The translations under genes were made by a program, and so were the position numbers. 64,000 nucleotides of DNA from Arion vulgaris (lineage: Eukaryota > Mollusca > Gastropoda > Stylommatophora > Arionidae): contig CM036759.1 of assembly GCA_020796225.1 (NCBI GenBank), positions 3,541,782 through 3,605,781 on the forward strand, in the 5' to 3' direction. Below are positions 45,346-56,384 of this stretch, piece by piece; position 1 is the first letter of the stretch; each line of letters opens with the position of its first letter. The notes beneath the pieces were generated by a model. That model did no database searches, was not told where the DNA came from, and worked only from the letters and a program-made list of their open reading frames with translations.

Positions 45346-45346
45346 T

Positions 45347-45391
<45 letters not shown>

Positions 45392-45740
45392 GAAATAGAA
45401 GAATATAGAATGGAAGATATGTTGAAAAATTAGTGTTTTGAAAGTAATATAGTGAGATGTGGTCGGAAAATATGGTGAGAAAATGTGGTAGCATAATATG
45501 CGGGGAAATGTGGTGGATACATATACTAGGAAAATATGGTGGGGAAATATAGCGGAAAATATGGTGAGCAAATATGGTGGAAAAATATGGTGGGAAAATA
45601 CGGTGGGAAAATATGGTGGGAAAATATGGTGGGAAAATATGGTGGCAAAATACGGTGGGAAAATATGCTAGGAAAATCTGGTGGGAAAATATGGTTGGAA
45701 AATACCATTGGGAAAATATGGTTGGAAAATAAAGTGTGAG
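45346..45740. repeat. (GA)n microsatellite and 13-bp minisatellite
   Basis: A (GA)n run at 45353-45386 is followed by about 15 units of GGTGGGAAAATAT (45470-45740). The open frames on both strands are artefacts. Confidence 0.9.
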
Positions 45741-45884
45741 ATTTATGGTGGGAGAGAGAGAGGATGAGGTGCAGAAATGAACATGGGAAAAAAAACATCA
45801 AATGTTCAGAAATTTATCTCAACATAAAAAACCTGATATTGTTGAACGCAATTTGCTGTACAACATGAACTATTTACAGATATA

Positions 45885-48800
45885 CTTACAGTCTTGATGT
45901 AATGTTGATGTTCGTGGTGCTGTACAACATGAACTATTTACAGATATACTTACAGTCTTGATGTAATGTTGATGTTCGTGGTGTTGTACAACAAAAACTA
46001 TTTACAGATATACTTACAGTCTTGATGTAATGTTGATGTTCGTGGTGTTGTACAACAAAAACTATTTACAGATATACTTACAGTTTTGATGTAATGTTGA
46101 TGTTCGTGGTGTTGTACAACAAAAACTATTTACAGATATACTTACAGTCTTGGTGTAATGTTGATGTTCGTGGTGTTGTACAACAAAAACTATTTACAGA
46201 TATACTTACAGTCTTGATGTAATGTTGATGTTCGTGGTGTTGTACAACAAAAACTATTTACAGATATACTTACAGTCTTGATGTAATGTTGATGTTCGTG
46301 GTGTTGTACACAAAACTATTTACAGATATACTTACAGTTTTGATGTAATGTTGATGTTCGTGGTGTTGTACAACAAAAACTATTTACAGATATACTACAG
46401 TCTTGATGTAATGTTGATGTTCGTGGTGTTGTACAGCAAAACTATTTACAGATATACTTACAGTCTTGATGTAATGTTGATGTTCGTGGTGTTGTACAAC
46501 AAAAACTATTTACAGATATACTTACAGTCTTGTTGTAATGTTGATGTTCGTGGTGTTGTACAACAAAAACTATTTACAGATATACTTACAGTCTTGGTGT
46601 AATGTTGATGTTCGTGGTGTTGTACAACAAAAACTATTTACAGATATACTTACAGTCTTGATGTAATGTTGATGTTCGTGGTGTTGTACAACAAAAACTA
46701 TTTACAGATATACTTACAGTCTTGGTGTAATGTTGATGTTCGTGGTGTTGTACAACAAAAACTATTTACAGATATACTTACAGTCTTGGTGTAATGTTGA
46801 TGTTCGTGGTGTTGTACAGCAAATCTATTTACAGATATACTTACAGTTTTGATGTAATGTTGATGTTCGTGGTGTTGTACAACAAAAACTATTTACAGAT
46901 ATACTTACAGTCTTGGTGTAATGTTGATGTTCGTGGTGTTGTACAACAAAATCTATTTACAGATATACTTACAGTCTTGGTGTAATGTTGATGTTCGTGG
47001 TGTTGTACAACAAAAACTATTTACAGATATACTACAGTCTTGATGTAATGTTGATGTTCGTGGTGTTGTTCAACAAAAACTATTTACAGATATACTTACA
47101 GTTTTGATGTAATGTTGATGTTCGTGGTGTTGTACAACAAAAACTATTTACAGATATACTTACAGTCTTGATGTAATGTTGATGTTCGTGGTGCTGTACA
47201 ACAAAAACTATTTACATATATACTTACAGTCTTGGTGTAATGTTGATGTTCGTGGTGTTGTACAACAAAAACTATTTACAGATATACTTACAGTCTTGGT
47301 GTAATGTTGATGTTCGTGGTGCTGTACAACAAAAACTATTTACAGATATACTTACAGTCTTGATGTAATGTTGATGTTCGTGGTGTTGTACAACAAAAAC
47401 TATTTACAGATATACTTACAGTCTTGATGTAATGTTGATGTTCGTGGTGCTGTACAACAAAAACTATTTACGAATATACTTACAGTCTTGGTGTAATGTT
47501 GATGTTCGTGGTGTTGTACAAGCAAAACTATTTACAGATATACTTACAGTTTTGATGTAATGTTGATGTTCGTGGTGTTGTACAACAAAAACTATTTACA
47601 GATATACTTACAGTCTTGGTGTAATGTTGATGTTCGTGGTGTTGTACAACAAAATCTATTTACAGATATACTTACAGTTTTGATGTAATGTTGATGTTCG
47701 TGGTGTTGTACAACAAAAACTATTTACAGATATACTTACAGTCTTGGTGTAATGTTGATGTTCGTGGTGTTGTACAACAAAATCTATTTACAGATATACT
47801 TACAGTCTTGGTGTAATGTTGATGTTCGTGGTGTTGTACAACAAAAACTATTTACAGATATACTTACAGTCTTGATGTAATGTTGATGTTCGTGGTGTTG
47901 TTCAACAAAAACTATTTACAGATATACTTACAGTTTTGATGTAATGTTGATGTTCGTGGTGTTGTACAACAAAAACTATTTACAGATATACTTACAGTCT
48001 TGATGTAATGTTGATGTTCGTGGTGCTGTACAACAAAAACTATTTACATATATACTTACAGTCTTGGTGTAATGTTGATGTTCGTGGTGTTGTACAACAA
48101 AAACTATTTACAGATATACTTACAGTCTTGGTGTAATGTTGATGTTCGTGGTGCTGTACAACAAAAACTATTTACAGATATACTTACAGTCTTGATGTAA
48201 TGTTGATGTTCGTGGTGTTGTACAACAAAAACTATTTACAGATATACTTACAGTCTTGATGTAATGTTGATGTTCGTGGTGCTGTACAGCAAAACTATTT
48301 ACAGATATACTTACAGTCTTGGTGTAATGTTGATGTTCGTGGTGTTGTACAACAAAATCTATTTACAGAATATACAGTCTTGATGTAATGTTGATGTTCG
48401 TAGTGCTGTACAACAAAACTATTTACAGATATGCTTACAGTCTTGGTGTAATGTTGATGTTCGTGGTGTTGTACAACAAAAACTATTTACAGATATACTT
48501 ACAGTCTTGATGTAATGTTGATGTTCGTGGTGTTGTACAACAAAAACTATTTACAGATATACTTACAGTCTTGATGTAATGTTGATGTTCGGGGTTGTAC
48601 AGCAAAACTATTTACAGATATACTTACAGTCTTGGTGTAATGTTGATGTTCGTGGTGTTGTACAACAAAAACTATTTACAGATATACTACAGTCTTGATG
48701 TAATGTTGATGTTCGTGGTGTTGGACAACAAAAACTATTTACAGATATACTTACAGTCTTGGTGTAATGTTGATGTTCGTGGTGTTGTACAACAAAAACT

Positions 48801-49262
48801 ATTTACAGATATACTTACAGTCTTGATGTAATGTTGATGTTCGTGGTGCTGTACAACAAAAACTATTTACAGATATACTTACAGTCTTGATGTAATGTTG
48901 ATGTTCGTGGTGCTGTACAACAAAAACTATTTACATATATACTTACAGTCTTGATGTAATGTTGATGTTCGTGGTGTTGTACAACAAAAACTATTTACAG
49001 ATATACTTACAGTCTTGATGTAATGTTGATGTTCGTGGTGTTGTACAACAAAAACTATTTACATATATACTTACAGTCTTGGTGTAATGTTGATGTTCGT
49101 GGTGCTGTACAACAAAAACTATTTACAGATATACTTACAGTCTTGGTGTAATGTTGATGTTCGTGGTGTTGTACAACAAAAACTATTTACAGATATACTT
49201 ACAGTCTTGATGTAATGTTGATGTTCGTGGTGTTGTACAACAAAAACTATTTACAGATATAC
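45885..49262 (-). repeat. 64-bp minisatellite, about 53 copies, each carrying an exon end and a splice donor
   Basis: On the minus strand each 64-bp unit reads ACCACGAACATCAACATTAC then ATCAAGACT, GTAAGTATATCTGTAAATAG and TTTTTGTTGTACAAC. The first 29 bases equal the last 29 bases of exon 49267-49365, and the next bases equal its donor and intron start. The array is therefore an amplified exon-intron boundary. A few units have a damaged donor (near 46397, 47032, 48372 and 48687). Within the array, blocks about 46820-47630 and 47650-48460 repeat with an 832-bp period (13 units), recognised by shared rare variants. Confidence 0.93.
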
Positions 49263-49266
49263 TTAC

Positions 49267-49365
49267 AGTCTTGATGTAATGTTGATGTTCGTGGTAAACT
49301 CCAGAAATCTGTAACGTCCGGAGAAATGGACGTAAAGCAATTTTAAGACATCCTCCATGAAGTGG
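49267..49365 (-). CDS. Exon of a multi-pass receptor-like gene, abutting the 64-bp array
   Basis: A 99-bp minus-strand exon. The acceptor is strong (GCAAGATTTCCTCCTCAG, AG at 49366-49367) and the donor perfect (ACT/GTAAGTATAT, GT at 49265-49266). One leading base, 32 codons and two trailing bases give phase 2 on both sides. It encodes HFMEDVLKLLYVHFSGRYRF then LEFTTNINITSR. Joined to exon 53798-53852 the boundary codon is GAC (Asp), and to exon 40349-40514 it is CTA (Leu). Reading past the first donor gives CTG TAA, an immediate in-frame stop. Its last 29 bases and donor are the seed of the downstream array. Confidence 0.65.
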
Positions 49366-49539
49366 CTGAGGAGGAAATCTTGCAATGTGATCTAACAAGT
49401 TCTTTGCATCCATTGCAGATTGAAACAAATATTATTCTAGATAATACTTCCAAAGAAAGTAACTATGAATGTCACTATCTCAATGTGTCTTATTTGTCCC
49501 CAAATAGTTGTCAATTTGAGATTAAGTGTTTGGGATGCT

Positions 49540-49670
49540 CCGCAAAAGGAGGACCTCAGAGATAACAGAGGCTATGAAAAACACTGTTTATGAAGCGCAC
49601 ACAAAATCCCGTTCTAGAAAACTCTTCTTATCCTGATGCTGTGAGGTAAAACATGGTTATAGAAAGAAGA
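49540..49670 (+). repeat. Dispersed repeat R2, copy 2
   Basis: Shares GGACCTCAGAGATAACAGAG and CACTGTTTATGAAGCGCACA with 23270-23400(-). The open plus-strand frame immediately before it (49362-49565) ends inside this repeat and has no recognisable domain. Confidence 0.7.
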
Positions 49671-50939
49671 AAGAAAAGAAGGATGTCCCGCTGCTGAATA
49701 TCTGAACGTGTCATGATTGACATAAGATATCAGAATGTAAGCCAGTCTACAGATTCCAGTAAGCCAATCTACTGGTATCAGTGGCGGCTCGTGGTCATTT
49801 TTGGTGGTGGGGCCAGACAAAAATTTCGGAAAAATCATGGTTTTGGGCTCGGTTTATATTTTAATATTTACTATTATTTGTCTATTCCGTGAAGTTATTC
49901 CCCCTTTCTATAATGATTTGGCGCCGCATGCTAAAATAACAAACGGGACAACGTTGCGCCAGGGTAAGTGAGCTGGCACTGATCAAGACCTTACGCCACC
50001 TCCTCGTGGTAACCCTGGAAATAGACAAAAGATCATGTCTGGCTGTGGGTAAGGATCGAGAGAGAGCTACTCTGGTATAGGTAATAAAGCAAACGCAGAC
50101 ACGCCTCTTGGGTCCTAAATACTAGTGAATGCACGCATCTTCTGTCGATGTCTAATGAAAAGAGTTGCATAAATGCAAAGCAAATGTAAGAAGTAACAAC
50201 GTACGGAGTCGGGTGTAAGCGTATACTCTTCTCCTGAATCAATGGTCAATCATAATTGCCAGCTCTCATTGCAAGAAAGCCGGGCACTCTCCCCACGCAC
50301 TATAGGCAAAATGGTGAAAGCTCATAATTCCTGGGGTTCAACAACAACTAAAATATATACCATATAACTATGGTACAAAAGAGATCCCTATAACCTACCG
50401 TTGACCACAGTCCTTCCCCGTGAAATAGCAAACAATAAAAATAAAAACTTTGCTTTTCTTCACTGACAGCTAACCACGATTTTTTTACTAAACCACTTAT
50501 TATTGAAAGTCCTATTTGTCTTGCCATCTTGTTGCACATATACAAAGCTATTTGGCTGATGTGCACCTAGCTTTTAATTTCAAGCTTTTCTTCTATCTTT
50601 AACGAAGGAACGGATTTCGTAATAAATAATCCACTTGATTCATTTTGAATTTCGAGTAAGCCACAACTTCAAAGTAGGTCACAGCTTGTCAATCATAAAC
50701 ATTGTGCGTTTGAAGACATATGTATGTGAATACAAACGGCCGATTACCGTTAAACGATTATAATAATAGTTAATTACATATTTCTATTAATGCATATCCT
50801 TTTCTACTATTTTATATATAATTTGTGATTCAATCAATAATTATACAAATTACTATTTAATCAAGAGTCGTTGTTTAACTGTTAATTGGTTGATTGCGTA
50901 GGAACTTAGCATCCGGTGAATAAAATGACATAAATTGTT

Positions 50940-51366
50940 TTGGCAATTATTATAAATGACTAAAGATATAGAAAGCAAGTTAAATGCATTTGAAAATAGA
51001 TGTCTGCGAAAATAATGAATATAAAATGGAACGAATTCAGAAGAAGTGATGAAATCAGAGACGTGTCTGGTCAACCACTAGTGACAACTGTTATAAGAAA
51101 GAAAAGATGGAATATGTTGGGCACCCCTTTGGGAGAGAAATGATAAACGAATATCAAAGCAGGCATTGAAGTGGGATGCAAAGTGTTCAAGAAAAGAGAA
51201 ACGACATAGGAGACCCTATAAGCAATTTTGCTGAGAGGGCGAAATTCGGTCTCAGTTCCATGGAGGAGATTGAGCAGGTTGCCGGGATAGAGGCGGTATG
51301 GAGATTACTTGCAGGCCCTATGTAACATATAACGGTACAGGGGAATTATTATTATAATTATTATTA
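50940..51366 (+). mobile_element. LINE-B C-terminal copy nested in the hAT-type element
   Basis: Closely similar to 42750-43160: AATGCATTTGAAAATAGATG, CAACCACTAGTGACAACTGT, CAAAGCAGGCATTGAAGTGG, and the same (ATT)n tail at 51345-51366. 5'-truncated, with several indels. Confidence 0.85.
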
Positions 51367-52490
51367 AAGGTAGCGGCCCAAAGATCATAGGTCGCAATGT
51401 TCCCATCGTCAGTAGAGTATTTTAAAACGACCCAAATCTCATCAATGGCAAAAAGAATGTATGTATCCGGAAAGTGGAGAATACAGAGATCTAACTTCGT
51501 TAGAATCTCTAACGCACTGACCACAGACCATCCAGTCCTGTCCAAATGCACAGCCAAACCAATCCCGGCAATCGACAAGTGTCCGCCATGGAAAACAAAA
51601 ATGCAGAACAAAGGAATCAATCCCAGGCATACTGAGCAAAAGGGATCAAACAAACCTCGACAGAAAAACTGCAGCAGAGAGCACCAAGTCAAATTTCCCT
51701 GAAAATGAGTGGACGCACGTCTACACGGACGGGTCGGCCAATAACGCAATCAGCGATGGCGGAGGAGGAATAGTGCTTAAAATCTCAAAAAAAAGTCCGG
51801 TCAGAAAGCGTTGCAACTGGCAAATACTCGAATAACACCGAGCGAGCAGGGGGCAATCAAAGGGCCGAAATGATCTTGGAAGGGAAAAACACTAACCCAA
51901 CAAGGTCGTGATATTCACCCCATGCTCTATCGGTCATCACGGCACTCAATTGCGTCAGCAAAACTGAGGGTGAATGAGCTCAAAACGTCCCTCGCTGAAC
52001 TAACGAGTTCCCTCAAACGCACCGTCATCCAGTGGATACCGTCACACTGCAACATTAGAAACAGAAGCGGCCGACAAGCTAGCCAAGAGGGCGGGCGACT
52101 ACCCGACGATCCCCGAGATCAGCTAAGGGAAATCAAACAACCATCGGGTTTACTATCGAAGCAAATGGGCAAGAGCCACCCGCAGTACACAGACAGTGAC
52201 GGATACTTGGTCTCTCTCGCAGTGAACAAGTTGCCATATTTCGCCTCCGTACCGACAACAAGCTCCAGAGCCACATGTTTTCCCTAAATTTAAAATTGGC
52301 ACAACTAGCCTGTGCCCATGCTATAGCGAAAATGACGGCAGAACACGTCTTGCAAGACTGTCTACGTTTAGCAGGTATAAGAAAGAGTACTGCCCCAAAA
52401 CACAGAGCCCGAAAGCTGTACGGAGGAACGAGTCCCCAAAACAACAGTAAAATTCATGATGAAGTTGGTCCATCAGGCTAGGCCGGGAAC
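51367..52490 (+). mobile_element. RNase H-bearing LINE (I-clade-like), C-terminal region
   Basis: Across frameshifts the plus strand encodes a region ending FVRISNALTTDHPVLSK, then RNase H with EWTHVYTDGSANNAISDGGG (about 51705-51765), VIQWIPSHCNI (about 52025-52060) and ADKLAKRAGDYPTIP. A C-terminal pocket has MTAEHVLQDCLRLAG and KLYG (about 52330-52425). VYTDGSA and the Q-W-x-P-S-H-C box are standard RNase H motifs of I-type LINEs. Stops and shifts make it inactive. It starts directly after the LINE-B tail inside the hAT-type element. Confidence 0.8.
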
Positions 52491-53224
52491 CCAAAGAAAA
52501 CGGCCCGATAAAACATAGTGCGTTGAAATATATGTCAAAGCGTTATAGAGGAAGCTGAATTGGAGACCGTATATAATAGTTTTTTAAAATAATAATGTTT
52601 ATATATTATTATGATTGTTATATTATTGATATAACATTATATTTTAGTGTTAAATATTCAACTTTCAAAGCTAATCAGTGTCAAGTTAACTATAATAATT
52701 ACAAACAAAATTTTTTTAAATAAAAAAGTACACGTTAGTTATTTTGGGTTTGGTAGGCATGTTCTTACTGGCCCCTAATGACCATGGTATAAAACTAATT
52801 GGAGGAAAAATATTTGAATTTTAGATTTCAGAATTTTGGTGATTTTTTGCTTGCATATCAACTTTCAAAGCTAATCAGTATCCTGTGAAGTAATAATTAC
52901 AAACAATTAATGTCTGAAATAATAAGTACACGTTACTCAATATTGTTGGTGGGGCCTGACCCCACTGGCCCTTAATGACGAGCCGCCCCTGACTGGTATG
53001 ATAGGGTTAAAAATAGAAATTTATAACAAATCTACGGTATGATAGGGTTACAAACGAGGTTACAATGTTTCAATCTTAAAGTATATTTTCACTTCAGTAG
53101 TAGAACAATTGGGGGAATTATAGCACCTAAGTTCACTGAATATCACATCTAATTCACGCAAAATATCAGTGATGAAATATTGTATTGTCCTGATTATATA
53201 TCCTTTGAAAACTTCCCCAAATTG

Positions 53225-53475
53225 GGGGGAACCCACACGATGTAACCACACGTAGATTACAACAAATATTTCCACATTGGGAGGAACCATAACTGCAAAC
53301 ACGTAGATTACAGCAAATATTCCCAAATTGGAGAACCACACGATGTAACCCGCGTAGATTACAGCAAATATTTCACATTGAAGTAACCACACGATGTAAC
53401 CACGCGTAGATTACAGCAAATATTTCCACATTGAGAGTAACCACACGATGTAACCACGCGTAGATTACATCAGAT
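53225..53475. repeat. About 59-bp tandem repeat, four to five copies
   Basis: Units contain ACCACACGATGTAACCACGC, GTAGATTACAGCAAATATTT and CCACATTG. The first copies are the most diverged. Confidence 0.9.
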
Positions 53476-53797
53476 ATTTAGAACTTTGCCAAAAGTTATC
53501 ATAATGCAAATTAAACTGACACAGTGTTAACGTTTCATTTCAGAAACTCTAGAAGGCTTAAGCATTGACAAGATTCTGTTACTACAGCAGACGTAAGTTG
53601 ATATAGTGCCAGATTGTACGCCTACAGAAACCAAATGAAAATGTTAAAGAGAAACAAAGAGAGAGAGAAAGCGGAGTTGTGGATAGAGATGGGTGGTATA
53701 GATAGAGAGACTCGCAAGAACAATAGCAATTCTAAAAACGGGAAATTTTGATAGAATAGTTATCAGAACTCATTGTTTTACATAAATAATGCCTTAC

Positions 53798-53852
53798 TCT
53801 CTGAACTGAAGTATTTGGTTGACAGCTATAATGACGTCGCTCATGGTGGCCA
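53798..53852 (-). CDS. Small exon of a multi-pass receptor-like gene (first of the recognised chain)
   Basis: A 55-bp minus-strand exon. The acceptor is TTTATTTACCAACAG (AG at 53853-53854) and the donor a good GTAAGG (GT at 53796-53797). Two leading bases are followed by ATMSDVIIAVNQILQFR, leaving GA. Joined with exon 49267-49365 this gives QILQFRDHFMEDVLKLLYVH. A Kozak-like GCCACCATGAGC lies inside it, so translation could start at this Met, but an upstream exon carrying TM1 and TM2 is more likely and was not found. Confidence 0.55.
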
Positions 53853-53989
53853 CTGTTGGTAAATAAATGGTATTAATATGTATTTATGCTGATTATATTA
53901 GATGTCAGACATGAAAGCACTCATGATGCACATCATTTGTCAATAAGAAAAAAGGTCATTTGTGGGACGGTGGAATAACGTTTATCGGC

Positions 53990-54420
53990 TGATTATCTAC
54001 GTTGAGCTTGTTACATCGGCCACTGAGGGTCATAGTGGCAAAGAATTTGTCACGGTTGGTAAGTTGGCCCTAATCAGGACTCTACTCCACCTTCTTGTGG
54101 TGGCACCAGAAACATGCTACACTGTTGCAGTCTAGCAAAGTGAGTAGGAATCGTGGAGGAAGCACGGTACTGGTGGAGACAGCAGTACATATGCAGATGC
54201 GCATGGTAGAGGTGACTCGCCCACAATATGAGCAAGATCTCTTAGTGATTACGCTTTCTCTAACAGCTACATAATCTGAAACATCTGCCGTCGGTCGGTT
54301 ACAGCAATGCGTCATTGACAATTTCAACTGGTTGGTCGCTCCAGATTGTCGAATCCTGACAAATTCTATCAATAGTTGCTGATTTGTGTCCCCCTTTCTT
54401 GGAAACTAGAGAAGTAAATA
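53990..54420. repeat. Possible old copy related to the hAT-type element interior
   Basis: 54030-54200 resembles 49950-50100 at the level of word order (GGTAAGT...CTG, a CCACCTTCTTGTGG / CCACCTCCTCGTGG pair, GCAGATGCGC / GCAGACACGCC). The minus-strand open frame 54082-54372 (Cys-rich) overlaps it and is therefore not called a gene. Confidence 0.35.
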
Positions 54421-54489
54421 AGATGTTTTCAGAACCACATGGGAAGTACCGGAGTCGATGAGTATGATTAATAAATAGAAAGTAGACAA

Positions 54490-54715
54490 GTATTACGGCC
54501 TTTCTGGGAGAAAAAACAAATTACAAACATAGATTCGAACCACAATCTTTTCATTCTTACGGCATCCATATCTGATCGTGTTCTTAAACGCGCTCGTATT
54601 GTAGGGTCAGGCAATGAGTGCCGTCAGAAATAAGCGTTTGTCGTTCGAATCTTGTGTTTGGTAATTTGTTTTTTCTGGAAGTCCTAACACTTGTCCCCTT
54701 TCTATTTATTGATCA
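54490..54715. mobile_element. Palindromic element with tRNA-like B boxes, copy 1
   Basis: The left arm (GAAAAAACAAATTACAAACA, then AGATTCGAACCAC) is mirrored by the right arm (CGTTCGAATCTTGTGTTTGG, then TAATTTGTTTTTTC). Both arms contain a GTTCGAATC-type B box. A second palindromic copy lies at 60245-60425. Confidence 0.6.
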
Positions 54716-54734
54716 TATTTCTTGGAAAGCAGAA

Positions 54735-55315
54735 CGTCCATCATCTACAGCAACACATCCATCATCTAAAGCAGCACATCCATCATCTAAAGCAGCACAT
54801 CCATCATCTAAAGCAACACGTCCATCATCTACAGCAGCACATCCATCATCTACAGCAACATGTCCATCATCTACAGCAACACATCCATCATCTACAGCAA
54901 CATGTCCATCATCTACAGCAACACATCCATCATCTAAAGCAACACATCCATCATCTAAAGCAGCACATCCATCATCTACAGCAACACATCCATCATCTAC
55001 AGCAACACATTCATCATCTACAGCAACACATCCATCATCTACAGCAACATGTCCATCATCTACAGCAACACATCCATCATCTACAGCAGCACATCCATCA
55101 TCTACAGCAACACATCCATCATCTACAGCAACACATCCATCATCTAAAGCAACACATCCATCATCTACAGCAACACATCCATCATCTAAAGCAGCACATC
55201 CATCATCTACAGCAGAAATCCATCATCTACAGCAACACATCCATCATCTAGCAACACATCCATCATCTAAACCCAACACATCCATCATCTACAGCAACAT
55301 GTCCATCATCTAAGA
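54735..55315. repeat. 21-bp minisatellite, about 27 copies
   Basis: Units of CATCCATCATCTACAGCAAC plus A. AAAGCAGCA and GCAACATGT variants occur. The unit is seven codons, so two plus-strand frames stay open (SSTATHP and HHLQQHI). Both are artefacts. Confidence 0.96.
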
Positions 55316-55384
55316 AAGAAGATGTAGATCAGATGTGACTAACAGGTGTATTGGTACAGTGGATTATATCTTATTGCAACGCCT

Positions 55385-55650
55385 GGTGCTGCCGGGGCCC
55401 GCAATGGAAGCAAAGAATAGTACCACTGCGACCTACAAGGCGTGTCATAAGAGGCGACTGATGTAGGACCTAGGAAAGCTACCCTCGTAAATAAAAATCA
55501 TCGCGAAATCGAATGTGCTGGTCTACTTGTAGGTGCATGGCTGGCACAACGTACAATCGCTCTTATGCTCAGATCACATACAAATCACACAGTGTGGTTG
55601 ACAAGTGGTCGATATGGAGCGTTCAAAGAAGTAGGATATGTCCGAGTTCC
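55385..55650 (+). repeat. Dispersed repeat family R1, copy 3 (longest)
   Basis: Starts TGCTGCCGGGGCCCGCAATG and contains GTACCACTGCGACCTACAAG, AGGCGACTGATGTAGGACCT, CTCAGATCACATACAAATCA and AAGTGGTCGATATGGAGCGT. It is collinear over about 250 bases with 56385-56640. Confidence 0.8.
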
Positions 55651-55724
55651 TTGTCTCTCTACTCCTACAGTCTCCTTTTTTCCAGTCCAGATAGCATGTC
55701 TGCATCCATGGTTGTGTGGTATAT

Positions 55725-55925
55725 ATTGTTTATATGTGTTTATTTTGTGTAAGCCTTTGCTATTTCAACGACAGTTTATTAGAGTTTATTTTGTGTAAGT
55801 CTTTGCTATTTCAACGACAGTTTATTAGAGTTTATTTTGTGTAAGTCTTTGCTATTTCAACGACAGTTTATATGTGTTTATTTTGTGTAAGCCTCTGCTA
55901 TTTCAACGACAGTTTATTAAAGTTT
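55725..55925. repeat. 46-bp tandem repeat, four copies
   Basis: Units of GTTTATTTTGTGTAAGTCTT then TGCTATTTCAACGACAGTTT and ATTAGA. Confidence 0.9.
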
Positions 55926-56097
55926 GTTGAGAAATTATTTATTTTTATTTGTTTGTTTTTTATATAGAGATTAAAACCTCTTTAACCTCTACAATACGAA
56001 AAGTCACCCGATAAACCGACCGGGCAGTACCAATTCTCTCATTAGCCATTTCGTGTGCTAAAATATATTTTAAACAAATATATGTTTTAAACAAATA

Positions 56098-56310
56098 TAT
56101 TGCCCGTCTGCCCAGCGTGTTCGTAGCGCGTTGGACTACGGGTGACTACCCCTCTGTGTGTGAGGTTAAATTTCCCGCGGATGGTAAAAAGCCACAGATT
56201 CCCAAGGTTTACGGTGTTCGTGGCACCGAACCGAAGTGTTACGATGTCCATGGCACCGAGCCGAGGAGCTGAAAAGCTCAAGTGCTTCTGGATCGGACCC
56301 AAAAAAAAAA
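56098..56310 (+). mobile_element. tRNA-derived SINE, family 2, copy 2
   Basis: Plus-strand copy of the SINE at 26726-26925. The head is GTAGCGCGTTGGACTACGGG with a degenerate B box (GAGGTTAAATTTCC). The body has the paired blocks GTGTTCGTGGCACCGAACCG and GATGTCCATGGCACCGAGCC, then GTGCTTCTGGATCGGACC and an A run at 56301-56310. Confidence 0.8.
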
Positions 56311-56384
56311 TATATTCACAATATTTATGGAAAGCTAATTACTTTGTAGAATAGAAAATATGAATGTCTAAAATATAGCTTTTA

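Larger units (their letters stand above)
49779..52991. mobile_element. hAT-type DNA transposon with 8-bp target duplication, filled with nested LINEs
   Basis: The ends are inverted repeats: left CAGTGGCGGCTCGTGGTCAT, right (reverse complement) CAGGGGCGGCTCGTCATTAA. They are flanked by perfect 8-bp duplications ACTGGTAT at 49771-49778 and 52992-52999. CAG...CTG ends and 8-bp duplications are the hAT signature. No transposase was recognised. The interior 49800-50930 and 52500-52990 is non-coding on inspection, the latter with a diverged internal duplication around CTTTCAAAGCTAATCAGT. The middle holds LINE-B (50940-51366) and an RNase H LINE (51367-52490). Confidence 0.8.

Noticed and set aside
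49362..49565. Plus-strand ORF MAEEEILQCDLTSSLHPLQI
   Set aside because: It overlaps, in antisense, the upstream side of the well-supported minus-strand exon 49267-49365 and ends inside dispersed repeat R2.
54082..54372. Cys-rich minus-strand ORF as a host exon
   Set aside because: The sequence resembles the interior of the hAT-type element at 49950-50100, so it is more likely an old transposon copy.
54618..55313. 231-codon Ser/Thr/His-rich ORF
   Set aside because: It is the 21-bp array read in one of several open frames.
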